Source: Halobacterium litoreum
GTDB taxonomy: Archaea > Halobacteriota > Halobacteria > Halobacteriales > Halobacteriaceae
Assembly: GCF_021233415.1 (NCBI RefSeq)
Contig: NZ_CP089466.1
Span: 434,001-498,000 of the forward strand
Length of the DNA: 64,000 nt
Direction of reading: 5' to 3'
Shown: piece by piece, positions 25,908 through 35,361 of the stretch
Layout: every line of letters begins with the position of its first letter
Position numbering within the stretch: the first letter of the stretch is position 1
Program-made: the position numbers and the translations under genes
The notes under the pieces: model-generated
Told to the model about the DNA's origin: nothing
Databases searched by the model: none
What the model saw: the letters and a program-made list of their open reading frames with translations, nothing else

Positions 25908-27107
25908 TCACGCCGACACCTCCTCCTGTGCTCGCTCCACGCCGACCTCGCCGGCGAACGCTCGCACGTCGGCGTCGGTCACCGCGCCCTCGTCGCTCGC
26001 GTGGGCCTTGACCTTCCGTGTCACCTCTCGTACCTCGGTCTCGGTCGGGTCGTAGCCCGCCTCGCGCAGGTGCTGGCGGACGGCGTGCGTGCCCGAGTGC
26101 TTCCCGAGCACGACCTCGCGTTCGGTGCCGACCATCTCCGGCGTCATCACGCCGGGCTCGAACGTCTCGCTGTTCTCGATGACGCCCGCCGCGTGGATGC
26201 CGGACTCGTGGGCGAACGCGTTCGCGCCCACAACCGGCTTGTTCACGGGGACGGGCACCGACGAGCGCTCCGCGACCTCGCGGGAGACGTCGGCGATGGC
26301 GGTCGTGTCGACGCCCGTGTCGGCGCCGTAGACGCTCTCCGCGCTCATCACGACCTCCTCGAAGGCGGCGTTCCCGGCGCGCTCGCCGATGCCGTTGACG
26401 GACACCTGCACCTGGTCCGCGCCGGCCTCGACGCCAGCGAGCGCGTTCGCCGTCGCCAACCCGAAGTCGTCGTGCGTGTGGACGTCGATGCGGGCGTCCG
26501 TGTGTTCACCGACGAACGCGACGAGGTCGCCGAATCGATTGGGGGTGGCGACCCCACAGGTGTCGGGGATGTTCACCCAGTCGACGCCCACGTCGTCGAC
26601 CGCTTCGACGATTTCCGCGAGGAACTCGGGGTCGGTCCGGGTGGCGTCCATCGGCGAGAACATCACGTCGGCGCCCGCGTCCCGCACCTGCTGGACGGCG
26701 GCGACGGAGCGTTCCACGACGTCCTCGCGCGTGCTGTGCATGGAGTCTTCGATCTGTACGTCGCTCGTCGACGCGAACACGTGGACCATCTCCACGCCGG
26801 TGTCGACGGCGGCGGTCACGTCCGACTCCACGACGCGGGCCAGCCCGCAGGTCGTGGCGTCGGTCGCGGCCGCGATGTCCGCGACGGCTTCGGCCTCGTC
26901 GGGGCCGTTCGCCGGGAACCCCGCTTCGACGACGTGGACGTTCGCGTCGTCCAGCGCGGCGGCTATCGCGCGCTTGTCGTCGTAGTCGAAGGAAGTCCGC
27001 GGTGTCTGCTCCCCGTCGCGGAGCGTGGTGTCGAAAACTCGTACCGTGTCGAATTCGTTACGCTGGGCTAACGTGCCCTGGAAGAACTCGGTCCCCCGGG
27101 TTTGCAC
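25908..27107 (-). CDS. leuA: 2-isopropylmalate synthase (LeuA; citramalate synthase possible)
   Basis: The product has about 399 residues from GTG 27105-27107. The HMGL-like TIM barrel has RVFDTTLRDGEQTPRTSF, VEAGFPANGPDEAEAV, and the metal motif RIDVHTHDDFGLATANALAG followed by NGIGERAGNAAFEE. The length is short of full LeuA, so the C-terminal LeuA dimer domain that binds leucine is missing, as in short LeuA/CimA forms. It condenses 2-ketoisovalerate (or pyruvate, if CimA) with acetyl-CoA. The start is uncertain: the TATA box is correctly spaced for ATG 27127-27129, which is out of frame. Confidence 0.88.
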   Translation of the reverse strand: MQTRGTEFFQGTLAQRNEFDTVRVFDTTLRDGEQTPRTSFDYDDKRAIAAALDDANVHVVEAGFPANGPDEAEAVADIAAATDATTCGLARVVESDVTAAVDTGVEMVHVFASTSDVQIEDSMHSTREDVVERSVAAVQQVRDAGADVMFSPMDATRTDPEFLAEIVEAVDDVGVDWVNIPDTCGVATPNRFGDLVAFVGEHTDARIDVHTHDDFGLATANALAGVEAGADQVQVSVNGIGERAGNAAFEEVVMSAESVYGADTGVDTTAIADVSREVAERSSVPVPVNKPVVGANAFAHESGIHAAGVIENSETFEPGVMTPEMVGTEREVVLGKHSGTHAVRQHLREAGYDPTETEVREVTRKVKAHASDEGAVTDADVRAFAGEVGVERAQEEVSA

Positions 27108-27154
27108 CGGGCGTGTCGTTGTGAGACATCGTACCAGTCTCGGAGGCGGGCCCA

Positions 27155-27162
27155 CATATACG
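27155..27162 (-). promoter_or_regulatory. TATA box of leuA
   Basis: The complement reads CGTATATG, about 26 bases before ATG 27127-27129 and 48 bases before the in-frame GTG 27105-27107. The spacing predicts transcription starting at the ATG of a 23-codon out-of-frame reading (MSHNDTPGANPGD...). The rest of 27130-27408 contains nothing else I recognise apart from an AT-rich AAAAATACTA before the divergent gene. Confidence 0.55.
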
Positions 27163-27408
27163 TCTTTCCCCCTGACAGACTGTCGCTCGCGACACTCGTT
27201 CACGAACGACGGTGGGAGTCGCACAAAACGCAAGACGGCGGCGTGTGCAAGGGTGTATAAGGTGTATGGTCGCGTACCCAGTGTACCGTATCTGAGAACC
27301 GAAGGGTTCGCCGCCGACACCGCGATTCGCCCCCGTTCGGCGGGGGTCTGATTCGGGCGCGCGCTCTGTGGCGCGCTCTCACGGAGCAAAAATACTAAGT
27401 CTCCAGAC

Positions 27409-28179
27409 ATGAGTTTGCCGGCCATGTCGACCACGTCAGTACGGGGCACGATTCGCGGCCTCGGCACTCGCGCGAACCCCGCGTTCGCCACCGGCATCGT
27501 CGCGCTCCCGCTCGCCGCGCTCGCGTACGTCGCCGCGTTCGGGACCGTCCAACAACACACCTACGTCCACGTCATGGCCGGCATCCTCTGGACCGGCATC
27601 GACCTCTTCATGGCGCTCGTCCTCGGCCCCGTCGTCGGCGGCCTCGACCTCGACGAACGCGCCAGTTTCTTCGAACGCCTCACCCCCAAGACCACCTTCC
27701 TCCTCCCGACGCTCGCGCTCGTCACCATCGCCGGCGGCGTCACCCTCGCGCTCCGCCTCCCCTACCTCTTCGAGCACCCCCACGTCTGGCTCGCCATCCT
27801 CACCGCGCTCTCCCTCGTCCCGTCGCTCGCGCTCGTCGGCTGGCAACTCGACGTCTTAGACGACTGGCGCTGGCAAGCCTGGTTCGGCCTCGCCGTCGCC
27901 GTCAGCGGCGCCTACCTCGCCGCCACCCTCCCCAACTTCGCGTGGACCGAACCCGTCTTCGTCGCCGCCATCCTCGTCGTCGCCGCGCTCTCCGTCCTCG
28001 GCTTCGGCGTCCTCATGCCCGGCGAAATCCGGATGTACCGCGAGATGACCTCCGCGAACCCCGACAAACAACTCATCGCCGACATCGGCATGCGCAACGC
28101 CAAACTCGGCGGCGTCCAAGGCGCCCTCCAGTTGGTCGTCGTCGCCACCATGGTCTACATTCGCTACGGCGGCTTCTAG
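27409..28179 (+). CDS. Seven-helix membrane protein of unknown function
   Basis: The product has 256 residues, with hydrophobic helices at about 28-46, 52-75, 93-115, 122-142, 150-170, 180-205 and 230-252. Notable features are a His-rich loop (QQHTYVHVMAGILWTGIDLF) in helix 2, similar to copper-resistance D/haem-binding-like membrane proteins, and RLTPKTTFLLPTLALVTIAGG. It resembles the DUF2269/CopD-like group, but I am not certain. ATG 27409 closely follows an A/T-rich promoter. It is divergent from leuA. Confidence 0.75.
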   Translation: MSLPAMSTTSVRGTIRGLGTRANPAFATGIVALPLAALAYVAAFGTVQQHTYVHVMAGILWTGIDLFMALVLGPVVGGLDLDERASFFERLTPKTTFLLPTLALVTIAGGVTLALRLPYLFEHPHVWLAILTALSLVPSLALVGWQLDVLDDWRWQAWFGLAVAVSGAYLAATLPNFAWTEPVFVAAILVVAALSVLGFGVLMPGEIRMYREMTSANPDKQLIADIGMRNAKLGGVQGALQLVVVATMVYIRYGGF

Positions 28180-28221
28180 TTCGGGTCGCCTCGCTCGTCT
28201 TTGACGCTGACGAGAACGTCT

Positions 28222-28340
28222 CCTCGAAAGCCCCGAGGCTGTGGGCTTGGGGGACTTGCTGCGCGCTTCCCTCGCTTCGCTCGGTTCAGTGCTTGCGTCG
28301 TCCGCCGTCGCCCACAGCCTCGCCCCTTTCAGTCCCACCC
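28222..28340 (-). repeat. Dispersed hairpin repeat, copy B
   Basis: Read on the minus strand it begins GGTGGGACTGAAAGGGGC and ends GGGGCTTTCGAGGA. The stem GAGGCTGTGGGC (28235-28246) pairs perfectly over 12 bp with 28310-28321. Compared with copy A, an A-U pair has become G-C with both sides changed. The inner words GACGCAAGCACTGAACCGAG and CGAAGCGAG are shared with A. The element takes up the middle of the 259-base gap between a membrane protein and pdxS. The flank 28341-28438 contains no gene. Confidence 0.78.
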
Positions 28341-28438
28341 CGTCGGTTGGCCGGGTGCTGTAGCCGTCGGCTGGTCGGAGTGCTGTCGCTGTCGGCTGTC
28401 GAGGATAGAAACGAGAGAATCGAGTGTCGGCTAGCCGG

Positions 28439-29347
28439 TCAGTTCCCGCGGCCCTGCATCTTCTCCTCTTCGGGCAGGTCGACGTTCGCCTCGCCCTTCA
28501 TGCCGGACCCGATGTTCGAGGAGATTTCCGCGAGTCGCTCCGGGTCGTCCCAGTTGTTCACGGCGTCCACGACGGCGCGACCCATCGACTCGGGGTCCTC
28601 CGCGCCGAAGATGCCGGAGCCGACGAAGATGCCGTCGCACTCGTGGTGCATCATCAAGGCGGCGTCCGCGGGCGTCGCGATGCCGCCCGCCGCGAAGTTC
28701 ACGACCGGGAGCCGCCCCATCTCGGCGGTCTCGTGGACGAGTTCGGCGGGCGCCTCGATGTCGCGGGCGTAGTGCTCGCGCTCCTCGTGGGTCATCCCCT
28801 CGAGTTCGCGAATCGCGCCCTTGATGGTGCGCTGGTGGTGGACGGCCTGATTCACGTCGCCCGTGCCGGCCTCGCCCTTCGTGCGAATCATCGCCGCGCC
28901 CTCGTCGATGCGCCGGAGCGCCTCGCCGAGGTTGCGCGCGCCACACACGAACGGCGCGGTGAAATCGCGCTTGTCGATGTGGTACTTGTCGTCGGCGGGC
29001 GTCAGCACCTCGGACTCGTCGATCATGTCCACGCCCGTCGCCTCCAGAATCTCGGCCTCCTTCGTGTGGCCGATGCGGGACTTCCCCATCACCGGGATGG
29101 AGACCGCGTCGATGATTTCCTGGACGTCAGCCGGGTCGGCCATCCGCGCGACGCCGCCGCGCTTCCGGATGTCGGCGGGCACCGCCTCCAGTGACATCAC
29201 CGCGACCGCGCCGGCTTCCTCCGCTATCTTCGCCTGCTCGGCGTTCACGACGTCCATGATGACGCCGCCCTTCTGCATCTTCGCGAACCCGCGTTTCACG
29301 AGTTCGCTCCCGCGTCGCAGTTCCTCGAGGTCGGTCTCCGTAGCCAT
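28439..29347 (-). CDS. pdxS: Pyridoxal 5'-phosphate synthase, PdxS subunit
   Basis: The product has 302 residues, very highly conserved. It has [32 protein letters not shown] at the start of a TIM barrel, the catalytic Lys in VMGKSRIGH, the second Lys region ([10 protein letters not shown]), and [16 protein letters not shown]. It builds PLP from ribose 5-phosphate, glyceraldehyde 3-phosphate and ammonia supplied by PdxT, which is not adjacent. The long upstream extension is an artefact; ATG 29345-29347 is right. Confidence 0.97.
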   Translation of the reverse strand: MATETDLEELRRGSELVKRGFAKMQKGGVIMDVVNAEQAKIAEEAGAVAVMSLEAVPADIRKRGGVARMADPADVQEIIDAVSIPVMGKSRIGHTKEAEILEATGVDMIDESEVLTPADDKYHIDKRDFTAPFVCGARNLGEALRRIDEGAAMIRTKGEAGTGDVNQAVHHQRTIKGAIRELEGMTHEEREHYARDIEAPAELVHETAEMGRLPVVNFAAGGIATPADAALMMHHECDGIFVGSGIFGAEDPESMGRAVVDAVNNWDDPERLAEISSNIGSGMKGEANVDLPEEEKMQGRGN

Positions 29348-29449
29348 ACCAGAGGGTAGCGGGCGCCGCCGCTTAATTGGGTCGGTCGCGGAACGCGGGC
29401 GTCGCGGACATGCCAACGCATTTGACGCGCGCCGCCGGACGCCCCAACG

Positions 29450-31345
29450 ATGACTGACGGAGACGACGCGGACGCGGCGTCCACGCCGGACAGGGACCGA
29501 CCACCGAACGCGCAGTCGGACCCGGACCCCGACCTCGCGTCCGAGACGGCGCCCGACCCCGAGGAGTCGGTCCGCGAGGCGGTCGAGCGCTCGCGGAGCG
29601 GCGCGCCGGCCGTCGGGTCGGTCGTCCGCGACCGGTTCACGAGCGACGAAATCTTCCAGCGAATCATCGCGGCCGCCGACGAGGAAATCACCTCCGGCAG
29701 CCGCGAACTGTTCTTCAGCGCGCTCGCCGCCGGGTTCGCGATTACGATTACGTTCATGCTGTACGTCTCCCTGACCGCCACGACTGGCGGCGACCCCGTC
29801 GTGAGCGCGATGCTCTACCCGCTGGGGTTCATCTACATCATCATCGGCGGCTACCAGTTGTACACGGAGAACACGCTGCCGCCGGTCGCGCTCACGCTCG
29901 AACGCCTCGCCAGCGTCCCGGCGCTGTTGCGGAACTGGACGGTCGTGCTCGCGGGGAACTTCCTCGGCGGCGCGCTCGGCGCCGCGGCGCTCGCGTTCGG
30001 CGGCGTCATCTCGCCGGAGGCCGCCGCGGTGGCGGCCGACCTCGGCAGGAAGGGCGTCGAAACGGCGTGGTGGAGCCTGTTCTCGAAGGCCGCGTTCGCC
30101 GGCCTCATCGTCGCCGGCGTCGTCTGGGTGGAGTACGCCGCCCGCGACACCATCTCCCGGATGGTCGTCGTCTACGTCGCGTTCCTCGCGATTCCGCTCG
30201 GCGGTCTCTACCACTCCGTCGTCTCGTTCACGGAGATGACGTATCTCGTCCTGCAGGGGTCGCTGGGAATCCCGACGGGCCTCTGGGAGTTCGTGGTGCC
30301 CGTGTTGCTCGGGAACACCGCCGGCGGCGTCGTCCTCGTCACGGTCGTGAACTACTTCCAGACGACCGACCACCGACTCGCGTCGGCGCGCTTCGAGGGC
30401 GCCGACCGCCAACTCTCGGTTCGGGAGTGGCTGTTCGGCGGCCTCGTCGGCCGGTCGTACGTCCCCCTCATCGACCACACCGACGACGCGCTCGCGAACG
30501 CCGACGACCACCGCATCGTGGTCCCCATCTCGAACCCGCGAACCGAGACCAACCTCGTCGAACTGGCGTGCACGCTCGCCAGCCAGCGACCCGGCGCGTC
30601 CGTCCACGTCGTCCACATCGTCCAGAAGCCCGACCGGACGCCGCGAGGCTACCGCGTCGACCAGCACGAGCGCATCGTCGCCAACTCCGACGAACTGATG
30701 GCCGACATCCGAGCGGTCGCCGCGGAGTTCGACGTTCCCTGCGAGACGTCGACGGTGGTGTCCCACCGGTCCTTCGAGGAGATTTTCGACGTGGCCAAGC
30801 GCAAGCGCGCCGACCGCCTCGTGATGGGGTGGGGCGACGACCGCATGTGGTCGAACGGCCGCGCCGAACGCCCGCTCGACGAACTCACGAACCGACTGCC
30901 CTGTGACGTGCTCGTGTTCAGGGACCGCGGGCTGGACGCGTCCCGCATCCTCCTCCCGGTCGCGGACAACCCCCACGCGGACCTGAACGCGGAGGTCGCG
31001 CGAACGCTCCGCGCGACCGCCGGGTCGGCGGTCACTCTCCTCCGGGTCGTCGACGGTCCCGACGAGCGCGAGGCGGGCGAGCAGTTCCTCGCCGACTGGG
31101 CCGCCGAACACGACCTCGAAGACGCGACGCGGGTCGTCGACGACTCCGGCGACGTCGAGGCCGCCATCGCCGACGAGTGCGGCGACCACACCCTGCTGTT
31201 GGTCGGCGCCACCTCGCAGGGCCTGCTCTCGCGGCTCGTCCGCGACTCGCTGCACTACGACGTGCTCCGGGACACCGACACGTCGATGATTCTCGCGGAG
31301 CGACCGACCGACCGCGGCGTCCTCCAGCGCCTCTTCGGTCGGTAG
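29450..31345 (+). CDS. Formate/nitrite transporter fused to two universal stress domains
   Basis: The product has 631 residues. An acidic lead (1-50) is followed by an FNT channel domain at about 80-305 ([56 protein letters not shown] in the last helix), then two cytoplasmic UspA-type domains at about 345-490 and 500-625 ([33 protein letters not shown]). FNT pores conduct formate, nitrite or hydrosulfide. The stress domains could gate the pore in response to nucleotide or energy state; that is inference. Confidence 0.88.
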   Translation: MTDGDDADAASTPDRDRPPNAQSDPDPDLASETAPDPEESVREAVERSRSGAPAVGSVVRDRFTSDEIFQRIIAAADEEITSGSRELFFSALAAGFAITITFMLYVSLTATTGGDPVVSAMLYPLGFIYIIIGGYQLYTENTLPPVALTLERLASVPALLRNWTVVLAGNFLGGALGAAALAFGGVISPEAAAVAADLGRKGVETAWWSLFSKAAFAGLIVAGVVWVEYAARDTISRMVVVYVAFLAIPLGGLYHSVVSFTEMTYLVLQGSLGIPTGLWEFVVPVLLGNTAGGVVLVTVVNYFQTTDHRLASARFEGADRQLSVREWLFGGLVGRSYVPLIDHTDDALANADDHRIVVPISNPRTETNLVELACTLASQRPGASVHVVHIVQKPDRTPRGYRVDQHERIVANSDELMADIRAVAAEFDVPCETSTVVSHRSFEEIFDVAKRKRADRLVMGWGDDRMWSNGRAERPLDELTNRLPCDVLVFRDRGLDASRILLPVADNPHADLNAEVARTLRATAGSAVTLLRVVDGPDEREAGEQFLADWAAEHDLEDATRVVDDSGDVEAAIADECGDHTLLLVGATSQGLLSRLVRDSLHYDVLRDTDTSMILAERPTDRGVLQRLFGR

Positions 31346-31407
31346 CCGCGGGCGTCCGGTCTCCGAGACCGCAAGCGCTATGCGGCGGCCACGACACGCA
31401 CACCCGT

Positions 31408-32088
31408 ATGTCGACGCCGTCCCGTCGGGACCTCCCGTGGTACGTCGCGCCGCTCCCCGACTGGCTGGCGGACCTCGCGCTCCGCCTCGCGTGGGTCATC
31501 GCCGCCGTCAACCTCGCGGGGACGGCGTTCGGCTTTTGGTACTACCGCGTCCAGTTCGCCGACACCCCGATTGCGGCGTGGCCGCTCGTCCCCGACAGCC
31601 CGGTGGCGACGCTGTTCATCGCGCTGTCGCTGATAGCGTACAAGATGGACTGGGACGCGGACTGGCTGCACGCGCTCGCGTTCTTCGGCTGTCTCAAACT
31701 CGGGCTGTGGACGCCGTTCGTCCAGTTGGTGGTGAACGGACAGGGCGGCCTCTGGTGGGTGATGTACTGGTTCCTGATTCTCAGCCACCTCGGGATGGCC
31801 CTCGAAGCGTTCCTGATTCACCGGTACGCGACGTTCTCGGTGCCCGCCGTCGCCGTCGCGCTCGCGTGGTACGGCTTCAACGACCTCGTGGACTACTTCG
31901 TCTCCGTTCTGGGCGGCCCCCACCACACGCTCCTGCGCGCCGAGCAGACGCTCGCGGGCTACGACCACTCGCTTGCCGCCCACGACCTCGCCGCGGCGTG
32001 CGCCGTCGCGCTCACCCTGCTCGCGACGTTCCTCGCGCTCGCCACGCGCGTGAAGCAACTCGAAGTCGAACTCGCTGCGGACCCCTGA
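31408..32088 (+). CDS. DUF1405 membrane protein
   Basis: The product has 226 residues and about six transmembrane helices. Family hallmarks include [50 protein letters not shown] and [10 protein letters not shown]. Proteins of this family occur in Bacillus and archaea with no assigned function. ATG 31408 lies 62 bases after the FNT gene and 30 bases before the next gene, so a loose operon is possible. Confidence 0.85.
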   Translation: MSTPSRRDLPWYVAPLPDWLADLALRLAWVIAAVNLAGTAFGFWYYRVQFADTPIAAWPLVPDSPVATLFIALSLIAYKMDWDADWLHALAFFGCLKLGLWTPFVQLVVNGQGGLWWVMYWFLILSHLGMALEAFLIHRYATFSVPAVAVALAWYGFNDLVDYFVSVLGGPHHTLLRAEQTLAGYDHSLAAHDLAAACAVALTLLATFLALATRVKQLEVELAADP

Positions 32089-32118
32089 CTTTTCCCGCCG
32101 GCCCGCGAACGCCCGGTC

Positions 32119-33156
32119 ATGTACGACGCCGTCGCCGACCTTCTCGTGACCGTCGAGTCCGTCGAACTGGAGCGTCGCGCCCGCGACACGCCCGAGTTCG
32201 AGCGCGTGACCACCGTCGTCTCGCTCTCGGGTGACGGCGAGACGGGCCGCGGCGAGGACGTGACCTACGAGGCGGAACACCACGACGACCTGCTCGACGC
32301 CGACCCCGATTTCGACCTCGCGGGCGAGTACACGTTCGCCGAGTTCTCGGCGCGCCTCGACGACGCCGACTTCTGGCCGACCGGCCTCCCCGAGCGCCGC
32401 GACTTCGTGGACTACCGGCGCTGGGCGTTCGAGGCCGCCGCACTCGACCTCGGACTGCGACAGGCTGGCGAGACGCTCGCGGACCGCCTCGACCGCGCGT
32501 TCGACCCCGTGCGCTTCGTCGTCTCCAGTCGCGTCCCGGAGGGCGACACGGGCCGCATCGAGACCCTCCTCGACCGCTACCCGGCCGCCGAACTGAAACT
32601 CGACGTGAGCGACGAGTGGACCGACGACACCTTCGACTACCTCGAATCGACGGGCGCGGTGCGCGTCCTCGACCTGAAGGGCCAGTACGAGGGAACCGAA
32701 GTGGACACCGTACCCGACGCCGCGCTCTACGAGCGCGTGTTCGAGACGTTCCCCGACGCCGTCGTCGAGGACCCCGGCCTGACCGACGAGACGCGCCCCG
32801 TCGTCGACCGGTACGCCGACCAGATTTCGTGGGACGCCATCATCCACGGCCTCGACGACGTGCGCTCGCTCCCGTTCGAACCGGACTGGCTGAATATCAA
32901 GCCCTCGCGGTTCGGCACGCTCGAATCCCTCCTCGAAACGGTCGCGTGGGCGCTCGACAACGACGTGGCGCTGTACGGCGGCGGCCAGTTCGAACTCGAC
33001 GTGGGTCGCGGCCAACTCCACGAAGTCGCCTCGCTGTTCTACGCCGACGGCCCGAACGACGTGGCGCCACGCGCGTACAACGACGCCGAACTCCCCGAGA
33101 ATCCGCCGGAGAGCCCGATTCAGGCGCCCGAGGACCACGACGGGTTCGGGTTCTAG
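32119..33156 (+). CDS. Enolase-superfamily-like protein (haloarchaeal)
   Basis: The product has 345 residues. The N-terminal capping-domain-like part (VTVESVELERRARDTPEFERVTTVV) and barrel segments LKLDVSDEWTDDTF, VRVLDLKGQYEG, VVEDPGL and LNIKPSRFGTLESLLE follow the order of muconate lactonising/mandelate racemase enzymes. Catalytic Lys and acid residues are plausible (LKLDV, LDLKG, VEDPG, NIKPS). The reaction is unknown. The end overlaps the convergent gene by 4 bases. Confidence 0.78.
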   Translation: MYDAVADLLVTVESVELERRARDTPEFERVTTVVSLSGDGETGRGEDVTYEAEHHDDLLDADPDFDLAGEYTFAEFSARLDDADFWPTGLPERRDFVDYRRWAFEAAALDLGLRQAGETLADRLDRAFDPVRFVVSSRVPEGDTGRIETLLDRYPAAELKLDVSDEWTDDTFDYLESTGAVRVLDLKGQYEGTEVDTVPDAALYERVFETFPDAVVEDPGLTDETRPVVDRYADQISWDAIIHGLDDVRSLPFEPDWLNIKPSRFGTLESLLETVAWALDNDVALYGGGQFELDVGRGQLHEVASLFYADGPNDVAPRAYNDAELPENPPESPIQAPEDHDGFGF

Positions 33157-34061
33157 TCGCCGTTCTCGTGGGCGCGAACCCACAGTTCGCCGATGCGCGA
33201 CAGTCGCGTCCGGTACGACTTCCCGTGTTCCTCGCGTTCGACGTACCCCTTCCCGCCGGGGCCGAGTTTGTCCACGGTGTACGTGACCTTCGACCGGAAA
33301 CTGTCCGTGTACTCCTCGTTCAGGTCGTCCGCGAGCGTCTCCGCGAGTTCGCTGACGGAGTCGAACTCGCCGTGTTCGCCGAGCGTGAAGAGAATGAGTT
33401 CCTCGAAGGGCTTGACGTTCGAGAACGACGCCACCGGCAGTTCGGCGACGTGGCTGCCGTCGATTTCGGTGGCGCCGATGGTGGTGCCCCGTTCGTCGAA
33501 CTCCGCGAGCAGGTCGCGGGCCGCCGACAGGCGCTCGGCGACCGCGTCGGCGTCCACGTCGTCCCCGAGGTCGCCCGCCGCGACGTCGGCGAGCAGGTCG
33601 GCGCTCGCGCGAAGTTCCTCCGCGAGTTCGGTTTCGAGGTACTTCTCGGGCGCCGTGTAGTACGTGTGGATGCGGTCGCGGTCGTCCTGTCGCTCCACCA
33701 TGATGGAGTGGGCGGCGGTCGCGAACGCGAACGAGACGGTGCGGGGCATCGACGCGATGTTCACCCACACCTCGCCCTCGGGGTCGGCGTCGAGTTCGTC
33801 CTCGATGAGGTCGAAGGCCTGCTCGAACGCCGCGTCGTAGTCGTAGACGTCCGCGACGGAGACGCGCTCGGTCGCCGCGCCGAGCAGATTCCGGAAGTCC
33901 TGTTCGAGTTTCTCGGCGATGCGCTGGCTGTACTCCACGTTCGCCTCGCTGCCGACCGCGCCCTCGAGGAGGATGACGCGGTCCACGGCCAACTGTTCGC
34001 GCACGAGCGGCGCGATGAGCCGGTCGTAGTCGAAGCCGACCGGCACGACGTGCGTCTGCAT
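33153..34061 (-). CDS. CARF-like sensor with C-terminal winged helix (DUF6293/HFX_2341-type regulator)
   Basis: The product has 302 residues. Residues 1-140 have a Rossmann-like order: MQTHVVPVGFDYDRLIAPL, then EVWVNIASMPRTVSFAFATAAHSIM, where the NIASMPR turn matches the ligand loop of CARF domains. The C-terminal 90 residues (FSNVKPFEELILFTLGEHGEFDSVSELAETL) form a winged helix-turn-helix. This architecture is like Csa3, the regulator that senses cyclic oligoadenylate, yet no CRISPR genes are in the window. ATG 34059-34061. Confidence 0.8.
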   Translation of the reverse strand: MQTHVVPVGFDYDRLIAPLVREQLAVDRVILLEGAVGSEANVEYSQRIAEKLEQDFRNLLGAATERVSVADVYDYDAAFEQAFDLIEDELDADPEGEVWVNIASMPRTVSFAFATAAHSIMVERQDDRDRIHTYYTAPEKYLETELAEELRASADLLADVAAGDLGDDVDADAVAERLSAARDLLAEFDERGTTIGATEIDGSHVAELPVASFSNVKPFEELILFTLGEHGEFDSVSELAETLADDLNEEYTDSFRSKVTYTVDKLGPGGKGYVEREEHGKSYRTRLSRIGELWVRAHENGD

Positions 34062-34114
34062 ACCCTCGGCTTGGGAACTGGACTGCAAAAGGCTACCCGT
34101 GACGGGTCGCCGAC

Positions 34115-34993
34115 CTACGCCGGGGCCGACACGACGAGCGCGCCCTCGAATCGCGGCGACCCGAGCAGGCTCGGGCGCGGGACCGACGACGCGACCTTCA
34201 GTCCTAGTCGGTCGTCGCCGGGTCGAACTCCCAGCGCCCGGTAGCGGACGGCGTGCGCGACCACGCCGTCGAGTGGCCACCGGTAGGTCTCGCCGCGCCC
34301 TTCGTACTCGGGCGTCGCCGCCCGCGCGGTCGTCGCGTCCGACACGAGGGCGTCGACGACGCCGGCGAGTGTGAGGCGGTCGGCGAGTCCGGTGTCGGTG
34401 TCCGTGCGTGCGAGCAGCGGGCGCGCCGTCTTCAGGTCCCGCCCCGCCTCGAACCGGTCGTCCGGGACGACGTGCTTCCGGACCGCGGCGGGGTCGTCGA
34501 GCGCTGACGGGTCGAGGCCGGTCGCCTCGGCCACCGCCTCGGGGGGCCGCACGACGCCGCTCGCGAGCATGTCTCCCTCGCCGCTGTCGACGCCCCGCGT
34601 CCCCGTGTCGTCGACGCCGCGGACGCCCAGTCTGTGCGTGCCGAGCAGGCCACCGTTCCCGAGCAGCGTCGACCGCCGACCCACCGCGACGGCGAGCACG
34701 TCGAAGTCGACCTCCTCGCTACCGCCGTCGGCGCCGACGTGTCGCACGGCGAGCGACTGCTCGACGTCCGCGTCGGCCACGCCCGGCGAGTGAGTGGCAG
34801 TCCAGACGTCGCCTTCGGTGGGTTTCGCGTCGGTGTCTCGCGTCGCCGTCTCGTGCACGGACGACCGGTGGACGGGGTTGTTCGTGCCGTACGCGAGCGC
34901 GCCGAGTCCGCCGACGGTGGCAGTCGCGCCGCCCGCGAGGACCTGCCGCCGCGTCGGGCCGGCGTCACGCCCGTCGGCGTCGTCGCTTCCCAT
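34115..34993 (-). CDS. Twin-arginine-exported protein of unknown function
   Basis: The product has 292 residues from ATG 34991-34993. The signal PTRRQVLAGGATATVGGLGALAYG has the RR pair and hydrophobic core of a Tat substrate with no lipobox Cys. The mature part contains FDVLAVAVGRRSTLLGNGGLLGTHRLG and a ligand-like C-terminal half I do not recognise. A TATATT-type box (complement of 35021-35030) lies 28 bases upstream, supporting this start. Function unknown. Confidence 0.7.
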   Translation of the reverse strand: MGSDDADGRDAGPTRRQVLAGGATATVGGLGALAYGTNNPVHRSSVHETATRDTDAKPTEGDVWTATHSPGVADADVEQSLAVRHVGADGGSEEVDFDVLAVAVGRRSTLLGNGGLLGTHRLGVRGVDDTGTRGVDSGEGDMLASGVVRPPEAVAEATGLDPSALDDPAAVRKHVVPDDRFEAGRDLKTARPLLARTDTDTGLADRLTLAGVVDALVSDATTARAATPEYEGRGETYRWPLDGVVAHAVRYRALGVRPGDDRLGLKVASSVPRPSLLGSPRFEGALVVSAPA

Positions 34994-35085
34994 CGTGTTC
35001 CATTCGGCCCGCCGACCGGCGTATATTTTGTGGAGCGGGCGTGCCGACCGCCAGCGGTTTCTCGGCGTGTGGCCTACCCCGGGCC

Positions 35086-35361
35086 ATGAGCAAGTGGCTC
35101 GAATCGGGGCTGCGGCGGGACGTCTGCGTCGTCGTCTGCGGGGAGGGAGACCCGACACAGCAGGCGGTCAAGCGGGCGATAGAGCGGAAGAACGACGACC
35201 GCATCCGCCCGAAGCGGTTCAACGGCGCGGTGAAGAAACTGGAGTCCGCGGGCATCCTCGAACGCACGCCGGACGGCCTCCACGACCGCCTGTCGCTGAC
35301 GGAGGCGGGGGAGACGCGACTGCGAGAGCACCGCGAGTGGGAGGCCGAGTACCTCGGTTAG
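35086..35361 (+). CDS. Small winged-helix DNA-binding protein
   Basis: The product has 91 residues. KRFNGAVKKLESAGILERTPDGLHDRLSLTEAGETRLREHREWE is a PadR/MarR-like wing and recognition helix, but the N-terminal part (DVCVVVCGEGDPTQQAVKRAIERKN) is shorter than in PadR. It is probably a one-domain haloarchaeal transcription factor. It ends with a 4-base overlap with the convergent symporter gene, and its target is unknown. Confidence 0.75.
   Translation: MSKWLESGLRRDVCVVVCGEGDPTQQAVKRAIERKNDDRIRPKRFNGAVKKLESAGILERTPDGLHDRLSLTEAGETRLREHREWEAEYLG

Noticed and set aside
25651-25911. 86-codon frame across the ilvB leader as a leader peptide
   Set aside because: It is Arg/Thr/His-rich with no Leu, Ile or Val run as classical attenuator peptides would need, and it runs through the hairpin region.
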